Shown in pieces: positions 6,540 through 9,768 of a DNA stretch of 9,768 nucleotides. The DNA is from Bacteriovoracaceae bacterium (GTDB taxonomy: Bacteria > Bdellovibrionota > Bacteriovoracia > Bacteriovoracales > Bacteriovoracaceae): the NCBI GenBank assembly GCA_007116425.1, contig SKIL01000285.1, positions 1 through 9,768 of the forward strand. Reading direction: 5' to 3'. How positions within the stretch are numbered: the stretch's first letter is position 1; each line of letters opens with the position of its first letter. A model generated the notes under the pieces. That model was given only the letters and a program-made list of their open reading frames with translations. It had not been told where the DNA came from and searched no databases. The position numbers and the translations under genes were made by a program.

Positions 6540-9500
6540 ATGTCTTCGCTCAAACCTCTCATATTTCTTCACCCTCTATCAAAGTCTCTAAAGGAGCTAT
6601 GGGAAATAGTTCAAGAAAATAGTGAAGCATTTGGAGTTGAACCTTATGAGCTAGATGCCCTGGCAGAGATAGACCAATTAGTACCGACACTCGGGCCTAG
6701 CGTTATTTTAAGTTCTTCTCCAAAAAAATGTGCATACACAGTAAAAAATCACAGGAAAGTCATAACTAATGACCATACAAAAATTCTCATCGTATCAAGT
6801 AAAAACGTACCAAGAAAAGTACAATTAAAACTAGATAAATTCGGTCTGAATAATATTATCGTTGAACCAGTATCACAAAAAAACCTTCAATATAAAGTGT
6901 CTCTACTTTTAAAATCAATAAAAGTTGATAAAGAAGAAGAAACAGAGAAAACATTCAAGAATGAAGCCGAGAAAAATGAAAATCATGAACAAAGACTGGA
7001 AAAAGGCGTCAAAAATGAAGAAGAAAATAATAATGAAATCGACAACGAGCGTAAGGAAGAAAAAGTAGACCCAGAAAACTTTCTAGAAGACTTCAAAAAT
7101 ATGAGGGCCAAAGAAGCAGACAAAAAAGCAGAAGAAAGAGTTGAGAAAGATGATGATGAAGAAGAAATCAGTTACGAAGAAGCGATCTCGAGAGAAAATG
7201 ACTTAAAATTTGAAGATCTTGGTGGAGATCTCTACGAGCAAATGAAACACGATCGAAAGCTTAAAGATTATGAAGAGGACCTCTACTCAAATAAAAAGAA
7301 AAGTAAAAATGACTCAAGAGATGATCACAGCTTAGCCAATGGCCAGCAGGATGAAAGTGAAAAATCCAATAGGAGTAAAGGTAAACCAGAAAGTCTTTCA
7401 TCCCATATGGAAGGAAAAAACCTTAATGATGAAAATAGATCAGGACATTATAAGGGTGACGTTCACAATGAAGCAAAGAGCGACAAAGAAAAGCAAGAAA
7501 ACAAAAGCGAAGCAGATCGCTACAAGAATCTAGAAGGAAAAATATCAAAAATTAACAAAGAAAACGAGGAAGAAAAAAACAAAGAGAAAAAAAACGCACC
7601 TCAAAATGAAAATGAGCAACGAGAAAAAAATCGAGAAGAAGAAGGGGATGAGTCCAAAGAAAAAAAACGTTCCCCCGAAAATCAGAGTGAAAATAAAAAA
7701 GAAGACTCCAAAAGTAATCAAGGCGATAGATTGGACGGCCATTTAAAGGGTGGAGCTACATCCTCAAATAAAGAAGAAGAGGATTCAAAAAGAAAAACAG
7801 ATCAAAATAAAATAGATGGTCACTTAAAGGGTGCAAATGAGACCACAGGACAAGAAGAGCAAGACAAGGAATCAAATAAAAATGGCACGAAAGAACAACT
7901 CAAAGACCTAGAAGGAAGTACCTCATCTTCTCAACATGGAGAAGATAAAGAAAATAAGAAAAGGCCTGAATCCGATTTAGAGGAATCAGAAAAATCAAAA
8001 CAAACAAAAACAAAAAAAGAAGAAGATGCTAAGGAAAAAGATAGTGAAAAACAAATTGATTTAGAATCTAATCAGAAAGAAAAAGAGATCTCTTCGAAAG
8101 AGGAACAATCAGACGAACCCAAAAGAACGAAAAACAAGGCCGACCAATTACAAAAATATTACAATCAAAAGAACAATGATGATGTAGAAGATAAAAATGA
8201 AAAAAATAAAAAACCTTCATCCCCTATTGAGCAAGAAAAGAAAGAAAATAAAAGAGAGCATTCGTCTGAGAGTGAAGACAAAAAGCAAAACAAGCACGCT
8301 CAAAACAATGAAAAAATTCAAAAATATTATGGCCTAGAATCTGAAAATGAGAAAGACAGAGAGGAAGGAAATAAGGGTGACTTTAAAAGTGACCATCTAG
8401 AAAAATATTATGGTACAAAACAAAATAATCAAGACGAGCAAGACCGGCCATCAAATAAGAGAGAAGAAAAACCACGCCCTAATGAAGATGAAATCATTGA
8501 CAATGAGAAAAAAGAATTAGGTGTTGAAAGGTCAGAGGACGAATCATCCTCAGACTTAGATGACATATACTCAAAGAAAGATAAAAAAAGTGGTTATGAC
8601 TTTGAGGTAGACGACACCCGAAAAGACAAAAAAACTCCACATTACGAAAGTGAAAAAATTGAACAGGACGACCCACAATATACGAACGACGAAGAAACGA
8701 AAAGCAGTGATGGGTATTCCAGCTCTTCTGACGATGACAAAAAAAATCAAGATGCAACACTTGAAGGTCATGACAAAAAGCAATCTGGTGGGTTCGACTT
8801 AGATTATAAAAAACTAAAGGCCGAATTTCATGGAGATATTCCGCCAGAGGCACAAGAAGAAATCGAGAAAGCTCAGGAAAGAAAGGCCAAGGAACTTAAT
8901 AGGCCCATAACAGAAAAAGAAAAAGAGCAAATACAAGAAAGTCTTATAACAGAGAGTGAAGATGTTGATCACTTGAAGTTAATTAACTCAAATAATATTA
9001 CTAAAGAAGATCCTCCCACCAAAAACTATAAATTAAGCTCACTGCCTGAAATTATAGAAATAACTGAATCGTACTTGAACTTAATAGAAGAATCTTATGA
9101 CTCAATCCCTGAATTACTCTATAAAGAAATCAAGGACAAATATAAAGTTGAGTCATTGATATTTATCAAATATGATCAAAAAAAGTTTTCACCTTCAGTT
9201 GTCTTCTCTTCTCAGCAAGAAGATGAGACCAGCAAGCTCATTAAAAACTATATGCAAAAGTGGGAAAAGACTGTTAGGCCCTCTCTAGGGCCAATATCTG
9301 AGTTTGATTCTTTAAATAAATGTGACTATATTTTTCCATTTTACGACGGTGCAAGGCCTTTGGGTCTACTCGTCGCAATTATTAAAATGAATAAGGATGA
9401 GCTAGACCAAGAAGTAGAATTAAGTGAGATAGAGGTAATCTTGGAGACATCTCGAGGATACTTTGAAGCTCTTATAGAAGAAGCAGAGAAAAGCAAAGAA

Positions 9501-9554
9501 AAAAATAGCGGAGTTTTAAGTAAACTCTTTAATCGAAATAAAAAATCGGCCTAA
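6540..9554 (+). CDS. Large protein: receiver-like N-terminus, long charged disordered linker, GAF-like C-terminus
   Basis: A 1004-residue protein I do not recognise by name. Residues 1-127 alternate strands and helices in the order of a response-regulator receiver (PLIFLHP, VILSSS, KILIVSS, then FGLNNIIVEPVSQKNLQYKVSLLL). They lack an Asp after the third strand, and the usual KP reads EP, so this would be a pseudo-receiver. Residues about 128-825 are low-complexity, dominated by E, K, D, N, S and Q; residues 339-397 contain no I, L, V, M, F, Y, W or C. Short motifs recur in the linker: DGHLKG at 399-404 and 426-431, and KYY at 539-541, 595-597 and 622-624. Residues about 833-980 form a folded domain (ELLYKEIKDKYKVESLIFIKY ... 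YIFPFYDGARPLGLLVAII) resembling a GAF sensor. Only two cysteines exist, Cys64 and Cys928. No signal peptide or membrane helix is visible, so it is presumably cytoplasmic. The frame is open without interruption. It is divergent from the HD-GYP-like gene and 3 bases before the next gene, which suggests an operon. A scaffold in polar or regulatory signalling is my inference. Confidence 0.85.
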   Translation: MSSLKPLIFLHPLSKSLKELWEIVQENSEAFGVEPYELDALAEIDQLVPTLGPSVILSSSPKKCAYTVKNHRKVITNDHTKILIVSSKNVPRKVQLKLDKFGLNNIIVEPVSQKNLQYKVSLLLKSIKVDKEEETEKTFKNEAEKNENHEQRLEKGVKNEEENNNEIDNERKEEKVDPENFLEDFKNMRAKEADKKAEERVEKDDDEEEISYEEAISRENDLKFEDLGGDLYEQMKHDRKLKDYEEDLYSNKKKSKNDSRDDHSLANGQQDESEKSNRSKGKPESLSSHMEGKNLNDENRSGHYKGDVHNEAKSDKEKQENKSEADRYKNLEGKISKINKENEEEKNKEKKNAPQNENEQREKNREEEGDESKEKKRSPENQSENKKEDSKSNQGDRLDGHLKGGATSSNKEEEDSKRKTDQNKIDGHLKGANETTGQEEQDKESNKNGTKEQLKDLEGSTSSSQHGEDKENKKRPESDLEESEKSKQTKTKKEEDAKEKDSEKQIDLESNQKEKEISSKEEQSDEPKRTKNKADQLQKYYNQKNNDDVEDKNEKNKKPSSPIEQEKKENKREHSSESEDKKQNKHAQNNEKIQKYYGLESENEKDREEGNKGDFKSDHLEKYYGTKQNNQDEQDRPSNKREEKPRPNEDEIIDNEKKELGVERSEDESSSDLDDIYSKKDKKSGYDFEVDDTRKDKKTPHYESEKIEQDDPQYTNDEETKSSDGYSSSSDDDKKNQDATLEGHDKKQSGGFDLDYKKLKAEFHGDIPPEAQEEIEKAQERKAKELNRPITEKEKEQIQESLITESEDVDHLKLINSNNITKEDPPTKNYKLSSLPEIIEITESYLNLIEESYDSIPELLYKEIKDKYKVESLIFIKYDQKKFSPSVVFSSQQEDETSKLIKNYMQKWEKTVRPSLGPISEFDSLNKCDYIFPFYDGARPLGLLVAIIKMNKDELDQEVELSEIEVILETSRGYFEALIEEAEKSKEKNSGVLSKLFNRNKKSA
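7728..7832 (+). repeat. Paired DGHLKG peptide motif in the charged linker
   Basis: RLDGHLKGG (residues 397-405 of the 1004-residue protein) and KIDGHLKGA (424-432) are near-identical and 27 residues apart. Weaker relatives are LSSHMEGK (286-293), RSGHYKGD (300-307), RYKNLEGK (327-334) and QLKDLEGS (453-460). The codons differ between the two best copies (GACGGCCATTTA against GATGGTCACTTA), so the peptide has been preserved, not just the DNA. Confidence 0.65.
8145..8414 (+). repeat. Three KYY peptide motifs in the charged linker
   Basis: QLQKYYNQK (residues 536-544), KIQKYYGLE (592-600) and HLEKYYGTK (619-627) share the pattern [IL]-x-K-Y-Y-[GN]. They are almost the only aromatic residues in this highly charged region. 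Like the DGHLKG copies they consist of a hydrophobic residue, a polar pair, two bulky residues and usually a glycine, so the two sets may be variants of one binding motif. Confidence 0.65.
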
Positions 9555-9557
9555 ACT

Positions 9558-9768
9558 ATGAATGCACATGGAAGAAGCTTTATTCACATCCTCTATAAAT
9601 ATATATCGAATAAAAATATATTTCCTTTTCACTTATTTATATATAACCCAAAAAGTGGAAAATATCATGTCTTCTTAGAGGCAAACACTCCACTCTGTAG
9701 TGAAAAGTCCAAGGATTTAAAGAAGTTTTTATTGAAAAAGGGTTCTCTCGCAATTGATATCAATCAAA
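9558..9768 (+). CDS. Partial gene, N-terminal module resembling the HD-GYP-like protein
   Basis: An open frame starts at the ATG at 9558 and continues past the window end (70 complete codons, no stop). It begins MNAHGRSFIHILYKYIS. The stretch FHLFIYNPKSGKYHVFL, followed by a Lys-rich helix and LAIDIN, parallels FDAYIQVGEKYLLYI ... RRLFIN of the protein encoded at 5475-6419 in spacing and hydrophobic pattern. I take it as the same kind of small N-terminal module, and what follows it cannot be seen. It starts 3 bases after the stop of the 1004-residue protein gene and has no clear ribosome binding site, which suggests translational coupling. Purine-rich codon use is much weaker than in the preceding linker. 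The gene is well supported; the homology is tentative. Confidence 0.7.
   Translation, partial: MNAHGRSFIHILYKYISNKNIFPFHLFIYNPKSGKYHVFLEANTPLCSEKSKDLKKFLLKKGSLAIDINQ

Noticed and set aside
7545..7742. Reverse-strand frame rich in phenylalanine, resembling a membrane peptide
   Set aside because: It is the antisense of the Glu/Lys-rich linker (TTT/TTC from AAA/GAA), with no ribosome binding site.
8494..8853. Reverse-strand 119-codon frame inside the 1004-residue protein gene
   Set aside because: It is a by-product of low stop density on the antisense strand of a purine-rich gene and shows no domain pattern.
6960..8960. Possible frameshifted or degenerate gene because of low complexity
   Set aside because: The frame is uninterrupted for 1004 codons and both ends look like folded domains, so it is a real coding region.

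Overview
The window is AT-rich DNA from a motile Gram-negative bacterium. A predatory deltaproteobacterial-type organism (Bdellovibrionota, perhaps the Bacteriovorax/Halobacteriovorax group) is my best guess. This is an inference from the short flagellin, a Tat-exported HiPIP, a degenerate HD-GYP protein with a Bdellovibrio-like N-terminal module, and a large outer-membrane-type protein. No rRNA or other phylogenetic marker is present to confirm it. No tRNA, rRNA, CRISPR array, insertion sequence or phage gene was seen.

Left part (1-2220, + strand): a degradative-type thiolase and a small DUF523 protein share a TAATG stop/start overlap and look translationally coupled. After about 150 bases with a plausible promoter comes a Tat-exported high-potential iron-sulfur protein. 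A strong bidirectional hairpin terminator closes this side.

Middle part (2240-6419, - strand): read in the direction of transcription, a degenerate HD-GYP signalling protein is followed after about 55 nt by a 695-residue exported protein, a transglutaminase-like domain fused to a probable outer-membrane beta-barrel. After a 271-base gap comes a complete flagellin. The flagellin leader can fold into three consecutive hairpins, each with a GGA in its loop, upstream of an AAGGAGG ribosome binding site. That arrangement suggests CsrA/Rsm-type control.

Right part (6540-9768, + strand, divergent from the HD-GYP gene): a 1004-residue protein with a receiver-like N-terminal domain lacking the phospho-acceptor, about 700 residues of extremely charged low-complexity sequence, and a GAF-like C-terminal domain. 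The linker carries dispersed short motifs (DGHLKG, [IL]xKYYG and relatives). Three bases downstream starts a gene that runs off the window. Its N-terminus resembles the N-terminal module of the divergent HD-GYP protein, so the three genes may form one signalling cluster. This 5475-9768 cluster and the transglutaminase/barrel fusion beside it are the least conventional content here.
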